From Accumulibacter sp. (lineage in GTDB: Bacteria; Pseudomonadota; Gammaproteobacteria; Burkholderiales; Rhodocyclaceae): a DNA stretch of 64,000 nt. Shown here piece after piece: positions 44,643-54,256 of this stretch (its first letter is position 1; each line of letters begins with the position of its first letter). The position numbers and the translations under genes were made by a program. Under the pieces are notes generated by a model. It was not told the DNA's origin, searched no databases, and worked only from the letters and a program-made list of their open reading frames with translations. The DNA lies in contig JAFLDO010000011.1 of assembly GCA_017302455.1 (NCBI GenBank), positions 39,076 to 103,075 on the forward strand, given 5' to 3'.

Positions 44643-47462
44643 CTAACGACGGCTGAGACGTTCGCGTTGCGGTTCGAGCTTGTCGAGGGTGGCGATGAAA
44701 TCGTTCAGTCGCTTCCTTTCCTGCTCGACCACCTGCGCCGGAGCGCGCGCGACAAAACTCTCGTTGGCGAGTTTGGCTCGCGCCTTGCCGATCTCACCGA
44801 CGAGGCGAGCGATTTCCTTGTCGAGTCGATCCATTTCAACGGCTGGATCGATCTGGATCTGCAGCATCAGCCTGGTCTCGCCGACGATGGCGATTGGTGC
44901 ACTTGCCTCCGCGGGTAGTTCGTCGACGATCTGCACCTCGGCCAGCTTGCACAGGGCCTTCAGGTAGGGAGCGAATTCCTTGAGCGACTGGCTGTTGCCG
45001 CTGGCGAGCAGCGGCACGCGCAGCGCCGGTGAGAGGTTCATTTCGCCGCGCAGGTTGCGACCGGCGTAGGCGAGGGCCTTCAGTTGCTGAACACTGGCTT
45101 CGCTGTGCGCGTCGATCTTTTCCACTTGGGCCACAGGAAAGGCGGCGAGCATCACCGAGTCGTGGGTCTTGCGGCCGGCAATCGGTGCCACCGCCTGCCA
45201 GAGTTCTTCGGTGATGAACGGCAACAGTGGATGCGCCAGGCGAAGAACGGTCTCCAGCACCCGCGCCAGCGTTCGGCGTGTCGCGCGGATCTGTGGCTCG
45301 TCGCCATTCTGCAGCTGCACTTTGGCCAACTCGACGTACCAGTCACAGAACTCATCCCAGATGAACTCATAAGTTGCGCGTGCCAGCAGATCGAAGCGGT
45401 AGTCGGCGTAGTGCTGGGCGACCTCGGCTTCGGTTCGCTGCAGCTCGCTGACGATCCAGCGGTCGGCGAAGGAGAAGCTCAGTGCAGTCGTGCAGGCGTC
45501 GCCCGCACAGGCAGCCAGACCGAGGTCCTGGCCGGCGGTGTGCAGCAGGACGAAGCGAGCGGCGTTCCACAACTTGTTGCAGAAGTTGCGGTAGCCTTCG
45601 CAGCGGCTGAGGTCGAACTTGATGTCGCGCCCCGGGCTGGCCAGCGACAGGAAGGTAAAGCGCAGGGCGTCGGTGCCGAACGCCGGGATACCCGCGGGGA
45701 ACTCCTTGCGGGTGCGCTTCTCGATCTGTTCGGCCTGTCGGGGATTCATCAGGCCGCTGGTTCGCTTATCAATCAGCGCCGCGAGGCCGATGCCGTCGAT
45801 GAGGTCGATCGGGTCGAGGACATTGCCTTTCGACTTGCTCATCTTCTGGCCCTCTGCGTCGCGGATCAGGCCGTGAACGTAGACGTGGCGGAAGGGGATC
45901 TTGCCGGTGAGGTGCGTAGTCATCATCACCATCCGCGCCACCCAGAAGAAGATGATGTCGAATCCGGTGACCAGGACCGTGGACGGCAGGTAGAGGTCGA
46001 GGGCCGGATTCGTTTCGGCCGGCCACCGGGGTGTCCAGTCGAGCGTCGAGAAGGGCCACAGCGCCGACGAGTACCAGGTGTCGAGGACGTCCGCATCGCG
46101 CGTCAGTGGGCCGTCGTAGCCCTGTTCGGTGGCCTCGGCGCGGGCTTCCGCCTCATCATGGGCAACGAAGATCCGCCCGTCCTGGCCGTACCAGGCCGGG
46201 ATCTGGTGGCCCCACCAGAGTTGTCGCGAGATACACCAGTCCTGAATGTTGTTCAGCCACTGGTTGTAGGTATTCACCCAGTTCTCGGGGAAGAACCGGA
46301 TATCGCCCGTCGCCACGCAGGCCAGCGCCTTGCCGGCGATGCTCGTGCCGTCAGCGCCGGGCTTGCTCATGGCGACAAACCATTGGTCGGTGAGCATGGG
46401 TTCGATGACGACGCCGGTGCGGTCACCGCGCGGCACCTTCAGCGTGTGTGCCTCGACCTTGTCAAGCAGGCCTTCGCTCTCGAGGTCGGCGACCACCTGC
46501 CGGCGCGCGTCGAAGCGATCCATTCCCTGGTAGCGAGCCGGTGCGTTGTCGTTGATCCGGGCGTCGAGAGTCAGGATGGGGATCAGCGGCAGCTTGTGCC
46601 GCTGGCCGACGGCGTAGTCGTTGAAGTCGTGCGCCGGCGTTACCTTGACACAGCCAGTGCCGAACTCGAGATCGACGTAGGCATCGGCGATGATCGGGAT
46701 TTCCCGCCCGCAAAGCGGCAGTCTCACCATTTTTCCCAGCAGGTGCCGGTAACGCTCGTCTTCTGGGTGGACCATCACCGCCGTGTCGCCGAGCATCGTT
46801 TCCGGTCGCGTGGTGGCGACGGTCAGCATCGCGCTGCCGTCAGCCAGCGGATAGCGGATGTGCCACAGGTGGCCTTGTTCTTCCTCCTGCACGACTTCGA
46901 GATCGGAGACCGCGGTCTGCAATACCGGGTCCCAGTTCACCAGGCGCTTGCCCCGGTAGATCAAGCCTTCCCGGTAAAGGCGGACGAAGGTCTGCGTGAC
47001 GGTTTTCGACAGACCGGCGTCCATCGTGAAGCGCTCGCGGCGCCAGTCAGGCGAGGTACCGAGGCGGCGCATCTGCCGGGTGATGGTGCTGCCCGAGAAC
47101 TCTTTCCATTCCCAGACCTTCTCGAGGAACTTCTCACGGCCCAGGTCGTGGCGCGAGACTCCCTGCGCATCCAGCTGGCGCTCGACGACGATTTGCGTGG
47201 CGATACCGGCGTGATCCGTTCCGGGTTGCCAAAGCGTGTTGTCACCGCGCATCCGATGGTAGCGGGTAAGTGCGTCCATGATCGCCTGGTTGAAGCCATG
47301 GCCCATGTGCAGTGTGCCGGTTACATTTGGCGGCGGCAGCAGGATGCAGAAGGCTGCGGACTTCTCAGTATCGAGGCCGGCGTTGAAATAGCCTCTCGCT
47401 TCCCATTCAGGGTACCAGCGACGTTCGATTTCCGCCGGTTCAAAGCTTTTGGCGAGTTCCAT
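44643..47462 (-). CDS. valS: Valyl-tRNA synthetase
   Basis: 939 residues from the ATG giving [20 protein letters not shown]; an ATG three codons earlier is possible. Class I synthetase for Val with editing domain. Signature HIGH-type motif [14 protein letters not shown] near residue 40 and [12 protein letters not shown] near 530 are intact. The C-terminal coiled-coil arm ([20 protein letters not shown]) is present. Last gene of the pepA-holC-unknown-valS minus-strand group. Confidence 0.97.
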   Translation of the reverse strand: MELAKSFEPAEIERRWYPEWEARGYFNAGLDTEKSAAFCILLPPPNVTGTLHMGHGFNQAIMDALTRYHRMRGDNTLWQPGTDHAGIATQIVVERQLDAQGVSRHDLGREKFLEKVWEWKEFSGSTITRQMRRLGTSPDWRRERFTMDAGLSKTVTQTFVRLYREGLIYRGKRLVNWDPVLQTAVSDLEVVQEEEQGHLWHIRYPLADGSAMLTVATTRPETMLGDTAVMVHPEDERYRHLLGKMVRLPLCGREIPIIADAYVDLEFGTGCVKVTPAHDFNDYAVGQRHKLPLIPILTLDARINDNAPARYQGMDRFDARRQVVADLESEGLLDKVEAHTLKVPRGDRTGVVIEPMLTDQWFVAMSKPGADGTSIAGKALACVATGDIRFFPENWVNTYNQWLNNIQDWCISRQLWWGHQIPAWYGQDGRIFVAHDEAEARAEATEQGYDGPLTRDADVLDTWYSSALWPFSTLDWTPRWPAETNPALDLYLPSTVLVTGFDIIFFWVARMVMMTTHLTGKIPFRHVYVHGLIRDAEGQKMSKSKGNVLDPIDLIDGIGLAALIDKRTSGLMNPRQAEQIEKRTRKEFPAGIPAFGTDALRFTFLSLASPGRDIKFDLSRCEGYRNFCNKLWNAARFVLLHTAGQDLGLAACAGDACTTALSFSFADRWIVSELQRTEAEVAQHYADYRFDLLARATYEFIWDEFCDWYVELAKVQLQNGDEPQIRATRRTLARVLETVLRLAHPLLPFITEELWQAVAPIAGRKTHDSVMLAAFPVAQVEKIDAHSEASVQQLKALAYAGRNLRGEMNLSPALRVPLLASGNSQSLKEFAPYLKALCKLAEVQIVDELPAEASAPIAIVGETRLMLQIQIDPAVEMDRLDKEIARLVGEIGKARAKLANESFVARAPAQVVEQERKRLNDFIATLDKLEPQRERLSRR

Positions 47463-47521
47463 AGCGAGCATTGGTGGATATCAGGATCGCGCATTATACC
47501 GGAACGTGCTCCGGCTCCGGG

Positions 47522-48022
47522 TCACACCGCCGGCTGGCTGTCGTGCGTCGCGGGTTCGTCGCCTCCGGGCTCGCCCAGGGGCAGGCGCAGTTGTCCTCGC
47601 TGGCCAAGGAAGTCACTCAATGCACTCCTGATCGTCGCCTCGAGGCCCAAGCGCAGTTCCCCGGTGGCCTTGACGAGCGTGGCTTCGAGCAGCGCCGGCA
47701 CCTGGTCGGCCAGTTGCCGATCAATGACGTCGGCCAGGTCCCCGGCAAGCGTCGAGCGCAGCCCGGCGGCGATGCCGTGCGCGTCTTCTTCGGGGTCGCG
47801 CGGCGCGGGCAGGACCACGTCGGTGAGCACTGGCAGGTCGTCGTCGCTCGCCGTCGGGCGGCGCGCGGTGGCGTCCGGTCTGTCGGTGGCCGTCGCCGAC
47901 GCGACGAAACTGCGCCGCCGGGGCATTCGTTGCGGTTGCTCGTGGCGCTCACCATCCGACAACTCAGCGTCCGCCTTGATCAGCGAGTCCGCACGACGCA
48001 AGAGATCCGTCGCGTCTGCCAT
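47522..48022 (-). CDS. Conserved hypothetical protein between holC and valS
   Basis: 166 residues, acidic and Ala/Asp-rich, with low complexity from about 25 to 75. The middle (GIAAGLRSTLAGDLADVIDRQLADQVPALLEATL) looks like a long amphipathic helix. No domain or signal peptide recognised. It overlaps the holC stop by one base, so it is probably translated with the replisome chi subunit; a DUF2486-like protein occupies this place in relatives, but I cannot confirm identity. Confidence 0.65.
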   Translation of the reverse strand: MADATDLLRRADSLIKADAELSDGERHEQPQRMPRRRSFVASATATDRPDATARRPTASDDDLPVLTDVVLPAPRDPEEDAHGIAAGLRSTLAGDLADVIDRQLADQVPALLEATLVKATGELRLGLEATIRSALSDFLGQRGQLRLPLGEPGGDEPATHDSQPAV

Positions 48023-48447
48023 CAGCCTTTCCCTGACAGATCGACATAGGTGATGTCGTAGCCACGATCCTTGTAGAACCTGGCGCGCTGGCGGCCGGCG
48101 GCGCGCTCCTCGTCCTGATGGCCGACGACTTCAATCAGGCTGGCAAAGCGGGAGAACCCCGGCGGCACCTCGGCTGCGAGATTGAAGAGGCGCTCGTCCT
48201 GGGGCACGACGTCCAGCTGGCTGGCGATCAGCACCGGCGTCTCGCCGGCCAGCGGCGAATCGCTGCGTACGTGCGGGAGGAAACCTGTTGGCGGGTGCAT
48301 CCAAAGGTGGCGGTCCAGCGCGGCCGCCACCTCGGCATCCGGTGCGTAGACCAGCGCGGCTTTCTTCTGGGCGAACGCCTTGCCGAGCAAGGTGGCCGTC
48401 GCCACGATGCGGTCGCTGGCGCCATGGTAGAAGAAAACCTGGGTCAA
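48022..48447 (-). CDS. holC: DNA polymerase III chi subunit
   Basis: 141 residues from a TTG that overlaps the pepA stop (TTGA). The start MTQVFFYHG is the family N-terminus. A helicase-like Rossmann fold with LLGKAFAQKKAALVYAPD, LWMHPPTGFLPHV and a C-terminal ARFYKDRGYDITYVDLSG. Chi binds SSB through psi in the clamp loader. The pepA-holC-valS order is conserved in proteobacteria. No ATG fits, so TTG use is likely. Confidence 0.9.
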   Translation of the reverse strand: MTQVFFYHGASDRIVATATLLGKAFAQKKAALVYAPDAEVAAALDRHLWMHPPTGFLPHVRSDSPLAGETPVLIASQLDVVPQDERLFNLAAEVPPGFSRFASLIEVVGHQDEERAAGRQRARFYKDRGYDITYVDLSGKG

Positions 48448-49940
48448 GTCAGTTTCCCGGCCCGCTTCAGCAAGTAGTGCATGAGCAGCGGTACCGGCCG
48501 TCCCGTAGCACCCTTGTCGGTACCGGACTTCCAGGCGGTGCCGGCGATGTCCAGGTGCGCCCAGGCATACTTCCGGGTGAAGCGGGAAAGAAAGCAGGCG
48601 GCGGTGATGCTGCCGCCCCAACGACCGCCCACGTTGGCCATATCCGCAAACGGACTCTTGAGCAACTCCTGGTAGTCGTTCCAGAGGGGCATCTGCCATG
48701 CCCGGTCGTGTGCTTCATCGCCAGCATGGAGGAGTTCCCGGGCGAGAGTGTCGTTGTTCGCGAAGAGGCCGCTGGCGACGTGGCCAAGAGCGATCACGCA
48801 GGCGCCAGTCAGCGTCGCGACATCGATTACCGTGTCTGGGTCGAAGCGTGCCGCGTAGCTCAGAGCGTCGCAGAGAATCAGTCGGCCTTCGGCGTCGGTA
48901 TTGAGGATCTCTATGGTCTGGCCAGACATCGAGGTGACGATGTCGCCCGGCCGGCTGGCGCCACCTCCGGGCATGTTCTCGGCGGTCGGCACGATTACCG
49001 TCAGGTTGATCGGCAGTTTCATCTGGGCCACCGCCTTGAGCGTTCCGAGCACGCTTGCGGCGCCGCACATGTCGTACTTCATCTCGTCCATGTCCGGGGC
49101 CGGCTTCAGCGATATCCCGCCGGTGTCGAAGGTGATGCCCTTGCCGACGAGCACCACGGGGCTGGCGTCGGCCTTGTCGCCCTTGTACTGGAGGACGATC
49201 AGCTTCGGCGGTTGCCGCGAGCCCTGGGCGACGGAGAGCAGCGAATGCATCCCGAGAGCCGCCATGTCGTCACGTTCCAGGACCTGGCACTCGATCTTGT
49301 GTTCGGCAGCCATGCGTTGCGCCGCTTCCGCGAGGTAGGTCGGGGTACATACGTTGGCGGGCAGATTGGCGAGATTCTTGCTGAGAGAGATGCCAGCGGC
49401 AATGGCCTGTCCCTGGTTCAGGGCCGCTTCGGCGGCGGCCAACTCGTTGCGGCGATCAACGACGAAGGTAAGCTTGCGCAGCGGTCGGCGAACCTTGTCC
49501 TTCTTGCTCTTGAACTGATCGAAACGATAGACGGCTTCGTGGGCGGCAATGCTTGCCTGCCGCACGCGCCACGCCGCGGAGCGCTTCTTGACGTTCGTTT
49601 CTGTGAGGAAGATGGTGCCGTCAAACGCACCGGTTTCATTGAGGGTGCGCACGGCACTGCGAATGGCGCTGCCGTACTCCTTGTCGCCGAACTCCTTCTC
49701 CTTTCCCAGTCCGACCAGAAGGACGCGGTCGCACAGGGTTCCGGGTACATTGTGCAGAAGTAGTGTGGAGCCCGACTTGCCCTCCATGTCGCCGCGGCGA
49801 ATGATATCCGACAGGTGGTTGTGCGCCGCGTTGTCAAGCAGCTCGGCGGCCAGCGTCAGTTTGCGTGGTTCGAAAACGCCGACCACGACACAGGCGCTGC
49901 GTTGCTTTTCCGGGCTACCGCTTTTTATGCTAAATTCCAC
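48444..49940 (-). CDS. pepA: Leucyl aminopeptidase (M17)
   Basis: 498 residues from a GTG with a strong purine-rich site (GGAGGGGGA), giving MEFSIKSGS. Hexameric two-metal aminopeptidase that releases N-terminal residues, also a DNA-binding accessory in Xer recombination in some bacteria. Metal and catalytic motifs GKGITFDTGGISLKP and NTDAEGRLIL are intact. First gene of the operon with holC; a good promoter lies upstream in the gap shared with lptF. Confidence 0.95.
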   Translation of the reverse strand: MEFSIKSGSPEKQRSACVVVGVFEPRKLTLAAELLDNAAHNHLSDIIRRGDMEGKSGSTLLLHNVPGTLCDRVLLVGLGKEKEFGDKEYGSAIRSAVRTLNETGAFDGTIFLTETNVKKRSAAWRVRQASIAAHEAVYRFDQFKSKKDKVRRPLRKLTFVVDRRNELAAAEAALNQGQAIAAGISLSKNLANLPANVCTPTYLAEAAQRMAAEHKIECQVLERDDMAALGMHSLLSVAQGSRQPPKLIVLQYKGDKADASPVVLVGKGITFDTGGISLKPAPDMDEMKYDMCGAASVLGTLKAVAQMKLPINLTVIVPTAENMPGGGASRPGDIVTSMSGQTIEILNTDAEGRLILCDALSYAARFDPDTVIDVATLTGACVIALGHVASGLFANNDTLARELLHAGDEAHDRAWQMPLWNDYQELLKSPFADMANVGGRWGGSITAACFLSRFTRKYAWAHLDIAGTAWKSGTDKGATGRPVPLLMHYLLKRAGKLT

Positions 49941-49980
49941 TCCCCCTCCTCGTGTGACGCGTATTTGCTGCAAAAGTCTG

Positions 49981-50010
49981 ATTATCACTGCAGTTTTTCA
50001 TCAAAGTCAA
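49981..50010 (-). promoter_or_regulatory. Sigma-70 promoter for the pepA-holC-valS operon
   Basis: On the minus strand TTGACT (50010-50005) and GATAAT (49986-49981) with an 18-base spacer, and TG just before the -10. It would start transcription about 34 bases before the pepA GTG. It overlaps the lptF leader. Confidence 0.6.
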
Positions 50011-50013
50011 AAA

Positions 50014-51093
50014 ATGATCTTTCAGCGCGCTGTCCGGCGCGAGTTCGCGCATGCGGCCTCCGGCATTTTCACGGCGCTTTTCGCCATCATGGTGACGACG
50101 CAGCTGATTCGCCTGCTCAACGAAGCCGCGCAAGGTGGCGTTGCGCCGGATGCCGTGGCCGCGCTCCTCGGTTTTGCCTCGCTCAACTATCTCCCGCCAC
50201 TGTTGTCGCTATCCATGTTTGTCGCCATCCTGCTGACGCTTTCGCGCTGCTACCGCGATTCCGAGATGGTGGTGTGGTTCTCCTCCGGCTTGCCGCTGAC
50301 CGCCTGGATCCGGCCGGTCCTGGTCTTCGCCATACCGTTGGTGGCGACGATCGCCGCGCTTTCCTTTTTTCTGTCGCCGTGGGCGGTGTCCCAGAGCGCC
50401 GAGTACCGTGGCAAGCTGAGTATTCGCAAGGATGCCGGCGAAGTTTCTCCGGGGACCTTCCACGAATCGTCGGCCGGTGACCGCGTGGTTTTCGTCGAAG
50501 GAATCGCCGAGGACACCAGCCAAGTCCGTAACGTCTTTGTCAGTGAAACGAAGGAAGGTCGTGTCGGGGTCACCATGGCCGTGACGGGTCACCAGGAGAT
50601 AGCGGCGAACGGTGATCGTTTTATCGTCCTGCAGGATGGGCGCCGCTACGAGCTTGCGCCCGCTTCCCCGGAGGTTCGTATTCTCGAGTATGTGCGTTAT
50701 GCGGTTCGCTTGGAAACCAAGGAGGCTCGAGGCATCACGCCTACTCCCAAGAGCATGCCGCTACGTGAACTGCTGCCGGTCGACCTGCCCGCCTATCGGG
50801 CCGAACTGCTCTGGCGTCTGAGCATTCCATGCTCGGCAGTAGTCATGGCCTTGTTGGCAATTCCGCTTTCGTTCGTCAATCCGCGCGCCGGTCGTTCGGC
50901 GAACATGCTGCTGGCCATACTGGTCTACCTCATCTACAACAATCTGCTGACGATCAGTCAAGGCTGGGTCGCCAGCGGGAAAGTGTCGTTTCCTGTCGGG
51001 CTGATGACGGTCCATCTTCTCATGCTGAGCCTCCTGCCACTCCTGTTCTATCATCGAATTGCCGTGCACTCCTTCGTGCGCCTGCCGCGATGA
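50014..51093 (+). CDS. lptF: LPS export permease LptF
   Basis: 359 residues. With LptG and LptB it extracts lipopolysaccharide from the inner membrane. Six membrane helices, three on each side of a periplasmic beta-jellyroll (about 130-250). The start MIFQRAVRREFAHAASG is typical. Overlaps lptG by four bases (ATGA), so the two half-transporters are made in step. Divergent from pepA, as in E. coli. Confidence 0.95.
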   Translation: MIFQRAVRREFAHAASGIFTALFAIMVTTQLIRLLNEAAQGGVAPDAVAALLGFASLNYLPPLLSLSMFVAILLTLSRCYRDSEMVVWFSSGLPLTAWIRPVLVFAIPLVATIAALSFFLSPWAVSQSAEYRGKLSIRKDAGEVSPGTFHESSAGDRVVFVEGIAEDTSQVRNVFVSETKEGRVGVTMAVTGHQEIAANGDRFIVLQDGRRYELAPASPEVRILEYVRYAVRLETKEARGITPTPKSMPLRELLPVDLPAYRAELLWRLSIPCSAVVMALLAIPLSFVNPRAGRSANMLLAILVYLIYNNLLTISQGWVASGKVSFPVGLMTVHLLMLSLLPLLFYHRIAVHSFVRLPR

Positions 51094-52163
51094 AGCTCTA
51101 TCGTCGCTATGTGGGGCGCGAGGTAATGGGCGCCGTGCTGCTTGTCCTGCTGGGGTTTCTGGCGCTCTTCGCCTTCTTCGACATGCTTGGCGAGATCAGG
51201 AACGTCGGTCAGGGAGGCTATCAGCTGCATCATGCCTTTGCCTTCGTCCTGCTGCGGATTCCCGGGCGGGTCTATGAGTTGATGCCGATCGCTGTGTTGA
51301 TCGGTACGCTGTATGCGCTGTCGACTCTGGCTCGCCATTCCGAGATCACGGTATTGCGGGTTTCCGGCTTGTCATCCGGCGGTTTGCTCACAGTGCTGTT
51401 CCAGGTGGCTGGTGTTCTTGCCGTGCTGACTTTCCTGATCGGTGAGTACGTTGCGCCGCCCTCCGAGCGGGCGGCGTTTCAGTTGCGCTCAAAGGAAAGA
51501 ACCGGCATGGTCGGACAGGACTTGCGCTCCGGCTTGTGGGTCAAGGATGAGCGAAGCTTCATCAACGTTCGCATCGTCTTGCCGGATACGCGCCTGCGAG
51601 GAATCCGTATCTTCGAATTCGACGAGGATGCGAAGTTGCGCTCGATGACCGAAGCGGCGGAAGGCGAGTATGTCGTGCCGGACAGTTGGCGCTTGACCAA
51701 CGTGGTGCAGACTGTCCTTGAAGGCGGGCGCGCCGAGGTGCGGAGCGTTCCGGACATGCAGTGGCGCTCGGCTCTCAACCCCGACATTCTTGCCGTTCTT
51801 CTGGTGTCACCCGATCGCATGTCCCTGCGGCATCTTTCGGCCTACACCAAGCATCTCGCGGACAATCATCAGACCACCAACCGTTACGACATCGCTTTCT
51901 GGAAGAAGGTGATCTACCCCCTGGCAGGCCTGGTCATGGTTGCGCTGGCGCTTCCCTTTGGCGGTGCGCACTCGCGGGTCGAGGGGGTCGGCCTCAAGAT
52001 CTTTGTCGGAGTCATGATCGGCACCCTGTTCCACATGCTCAACGGCCTGTTCTCGAATCTCGGTGCGATCAACCACTGGTCGCCATTGCTCAGTGCGGCT
52101 ACGCCGTCGATATTGTTCCTGCTGGCGGCAACGGCAATGATCTGGTGGGTCGAAAAGCGCTGA
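51090..52163 (+). CDS. lptG: LPS export permease LptG
   Basis: 357 residues. Partner of LptF in the LptBFG exporter. Start MKLYRRYVGREVMGAVLL, six membrane helices and a periplasmic jellyroll in the middle (about 125-260), then GGAHSRVEGVGLKIFVGV near 290 and the final helix pair. Reads toward the RDD gene tail to tail with a 7-base gap. Confidence 0.95.
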   Translation: MKLYRRYVGREVMGAVLLVLLGFLALFAFFDMLGEIRNVGQGGYQLHHAFAFVLLRIPGRVYELMPIAVLIGTLYALSTLARHSEITVLRVSGLSSGGLLTVLFQVAGVLAVLTFLIGEYVAPPSERAAFQLRSKERTGMVGQDLRSGLWVKDERSFINVRIVLPDTRLRGIRIFEFDEDAKLRSMTEAAEGEYVVPDSWRLTNVVQTVLEGGRAEVRSVPDMQWRSALNPDILAVLLVSPDRMSLRHLSAYTKHLADNHQTTNRYDIAFWKKVIYPLAGLVMVALALPFGGAHSRVEGVGLKIFVGVMIGTLFHMLNGLFSNLGAINHWSPLLSAATPSILFLLAATAMIWWVEKR

Positions 52164-52170
52164 TCGCTGC

Positions 52171-52596
52171 TCAGGTCATCACAAGCTGTGTGCCCGCCAA
52201 GCGGTCATGCAGGAATAGCCGGTCGCGATCGACAAGCGCCCACAGGATACCGGCACCGAGGAACACGAGACTTGGCCAACACATCAGGAAGCGCACGAAG
52301 GCCTGGGCCGGACGGACGGCCAGTCCGTCACGGGTTACCAGCCGGATACGCCAGGTTTTCATGGCCAGTGTTTGCCCGCCGTTGCTCCAGAACCAGAGAA
52401 AATAGATCAGCAGCACAATGAAGCAATGGGCCCAGCCGATGACAGGATGCAGGACGCCATGGCCGAAGGCACCGAGGAGGGCGTGCGGGAGGACCAGCAG
52501 TACCGCCAGGACGCCCAGCAGCAGGAGGGCTTCGTAGAACATGCTGGCCAGGCGGCGCAGAATGCTTGGCCGCCCAACGGGATCCGGCACCGCCAT
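52171..52596 (-). CDS. RDD family membrane protein
   Basis: 141 residues with three to four membrane helices (about 18-45, 58-72 and 100-122). The RDD signature appears as RRLASMFYEALLLLG near the start and the Arg/Asp pair in DRDRLFLHDRLAGTQLV at the end. Role unknown; ion exchange has been suggested for some members. It is the last gene of the sigma factor-DUF3619-DUF3106-RDD group; its start overlaps the DUF3106 stop by one base. Confidence 0.85.
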   Translation of the reverse strand: MAVPDPVGRPSILRRLASMFYEALLLLGVLAVLLVLPHALLGAFGHGVLHPVIGWAHCFIVLLIYFLWFWSNGGQTLAMKTWRIRLVTRDGLAVRPAQAFVRFLMCWPSLVFLGAGILWALVDRDRLFLHDRLAGTQLVMT

Positions 52597-53210
52597 CAGC
52601 GCCTGGGTTCGGCTTCGCTGGACGGCGGCGCGGCGCTGCCGCTGGCGAGCGCAGGCGTATCACCCGCCATCGGGGGCGGGCTGCTGACCACGGGCGGCGG
52701 CGTCGATGGGGCCGGTCGAGCGGTCAGGGACGGCGGTGTGACACTGGTCGTCGTGCGCCCCGGTTTGGGTACCGGCTTGCTCTCGGCTTGCTGCTTGAGC
52801 CTCGCCTTTTCTTCCTCGGGCAGGTTGGAGTATTCCTCCCATTTCTGCTTGAGTTCCTGCTTCTGCTCAAGCGGAAGCTTGTTGGCAGTCTTGAAGTTCT
52901 CGCGCGCCAGACGCCGCTGTTCTGGGGTCAGCTTGCCCCACTCCTGCATCTGCACCTGGATTCGACGTTGTTCCTCCGGGGTCATGCTGGAGAAGCGGCG
53001 AGTGATCCCCAACCATTTCTTCTGGCGGTGATACTCCATGGCGTCCCAATCGTCGCTAAGCGGGGCGAGGATGGTCTTTTGCTCGACCGTCAACTCGCTC
53101 CACTGCGGCTGCGGCGGTGTGACAATAGCCGACGGGGTCGGGACCTCGGCCCAGCCGGTAGCTGCGATAAAGCCGATAAGGACTACTGCGAAGCGGAGCT
53201 TTTCAGCCAT
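52596..53210 (-). CDS. DUF3106 domain protein, exported
   Basis: 204 residues from the ATG MAEKLRFAVVLIG with signal peptide to about residue 20. The middle is a charged helical DUF3106 region (about 40-125) with LTVEQKTILAPLSDDWDAM, then repeated L-T-P-E-E/Q-R-R-like units seen in MTPEEQRRIQ and LTPEQRRLAR. The C-terminus is Pro/Ser/Thr-rich. Such E/R-rich periplasmic proteins resemble Spy/CpxP-type stress proteins; this is inferred. Overlaps the DUF3619 gene by 28 bases. Confidence 0.82.
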   Translation of the reverse strand: MAEKLRFAVVLIGFIAATGWAEVPTPSAIVTPPQPQWSELTVEQKTILAPLSDDWDAMEYHRQKKWLGITRRFSSMTPEEQRRIQVQMQEWGKLTPEQRRLARENFKTANKLPLEQKQELKQKWEEYSNLPEEEKARLKQQAESKPVPKPGRTTTSVTPPSLTARPAPSTPPPVVSSPPPMAGDTPALASGSAAPPSSEAEPRR

Positions 53211-53560
53211 GCAGCAAAGCCCCTGTCGGTGTAGGCAGCAATCGGCAGGTCGTCGGCGAGCAGCGCGCTGTCGATCGCCTCGATTTCGGCGATGCTCTCG
53301 TCGGCGGACCAATAGGTGTAGGTGGCAACGCCAAGTGCAAGGAGCAGTGCCAGCAGAACCTGCCGCAGATGCAGGCCTTCGACTTGATGCTGCACGAAGT
53401 CGCCCGCCGTGGCCAGCGCCGAACGGCGCACCACGACCTTCTGCCGTGCGATTGCCTGCCTTCTGGCACTGGCGAGGCGATCGAGGGTCGTCGGCGGCAG
53501 TTCATGTAGCCCACGATTCAGGTATTGCCTGAGTTTGTACGCGAAATGTAGTTCATTCAT
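53183..53560 (-). CDS. DUF3619 family protein
   Basis: 125 residues with one membrane helix (about 67-85, VLLALLLALGVATYTYW). The N-terminal MNELHFAYKLRQYLNRGLHELP is the family mark. It follows the sigma factor gene by overlap (ATGA) and probably acts as its partner or anti-sigma, as the single membrane helix and position suggest; that is an inference. Confidence 0.8.
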   Translation of the reverse strand: MNELHFAYKLRQYLNRGLHELPPTTLDRLASARRQAIARQKVVVRRSALATAGDFVQHQVEGLHLRQVLLALLLALGVATYTYWSADESIAEIEAIDSALLADDLPIAAYTDRGFAAWLKSSASQ

Positions 53561-54120
53561 AAGGAAATTCCTCTTGCCTTCAGTGCTGCCGCCAGCGTGT
53601 GGTTGGCACGCGAGCAGTGCGTCTTGACGCTGCCTTCCGAGCAGCCCATGGCCGACGCTGTTTCGGCAACATCCATATCTTCCCAGTAACGCAAGAGGAA
53701 CGCTTCGCGTTGACGCGCTGGCAGCATTTCTATTTCTTTCTCAATTATGCCAAGGATTTGCGCCTGCTGAAGCTGGCCGTCCGGGGTCTGCGGGCTGTAT
53801 GACCCCGACTCCCCGGCGATGGTTTCCAGCGGATCGTGATCCTCGTCATCGCTCGGCGAGAGCGAGGAAAGCAGGGTCGTCCACAGCGAACGTACCTTGC
53901 TGCGCCGGTAGTAGTCGCGAATCGTGTTCTGCAGGATGCGATGGAACAGCATCGGGAGTTCCGCCGGTGGGCGGTCGCCATACTTCTCGGCGAGCTTCAT
54001 CATGGCGTCCTGGACGATGTCGAGCGCGGACTCCTCGTTGTGCACGGCGAACATCGCCTGCTTGAAGGCGCGACGTTCGATCTCGGTGAGGAAGTCTGAC
54101 AGTTCGCGTTGGCTGGCCAG
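53557..54120 (-). CDS. ECF-type RNA polymerase sigma factor, unusual start
   Basis: 187 residues if started at the CTG at 54120. The N-terminal ASQRELSDFLTEIERRAFKQA is the conserved first helix of this betaproteobacterial sigma family, yet no ATG, GTG or TTG lies between it and an upstream in-frame TAG. An ATG 22 codons in would remove this helix. AAGGA lies eight bases before the CTG; an ATT three codons earlier is the other option. Region 2 (ALDIVQDAMMKLAEKY) and region 4 HTH (LPARQREAFLLRYWEDMDVAETASAMGCS) are clear. Confidence 0.75.
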   Translation of the reverse strand: MASQRELSDFLTEIERRAFKQAMFAVHNEESALDIVQDAMMKLAEKYGDRPPAELPMLFHRILQNTIRDYYRRSKVRSLWTTLLSSLSPSDDEDHDPLETIAGESGSYSPQTPDGQLQQAQILGIIEKEIEMLPARQREAFLLRYWEDMDVAETASAMGCSEGSVKTHCSRANHTLAAALKARGISL

Positions 54121-54185
54121 AGCGAAAATCCTTGCTGTTGTCGGTTTGGCACCTGTCTACGCAGGCGTCGTTTCTTGGGAATGCC

Positions 54186-54214
54186 TTGACCAATCGAGGC
54201 CGAAGCGTTAACGT
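54186..54214 (+). promoter_or_regulatory. Candidate promoter for ilvI-ilvH-ilvC
   Basis: TTGACC (54186-54191) and TAACGT (54209-54214) are 17 bases apart, 43 bases before the ilvI ATG. The -35 is good and the -10 weak. I see no leader peptide rich in branched-chain codons, so attenuation is not supported. Confidence 0.35.
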
Positions 54215-54256
54215 TGCAGACTTTTTTCGAATGATTTGCGAGCTGGGGCGACGGCA

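Noticed and set aside
45084..48053. Very long plus-strand open frame opposite valS and holC
   Set aside because: It is the antisense of conserved genes in high-GC DNA. It shows no domain, and its residues (rich in His, Asp, Val, Arg) reflect the complementary codon positions.
54121..54256. Leader peptide and attenuator for the ilv genes
   Set aside because: No short frame rich in Leu, Val or Ile codons and no terminator/antiterminator pair was found.
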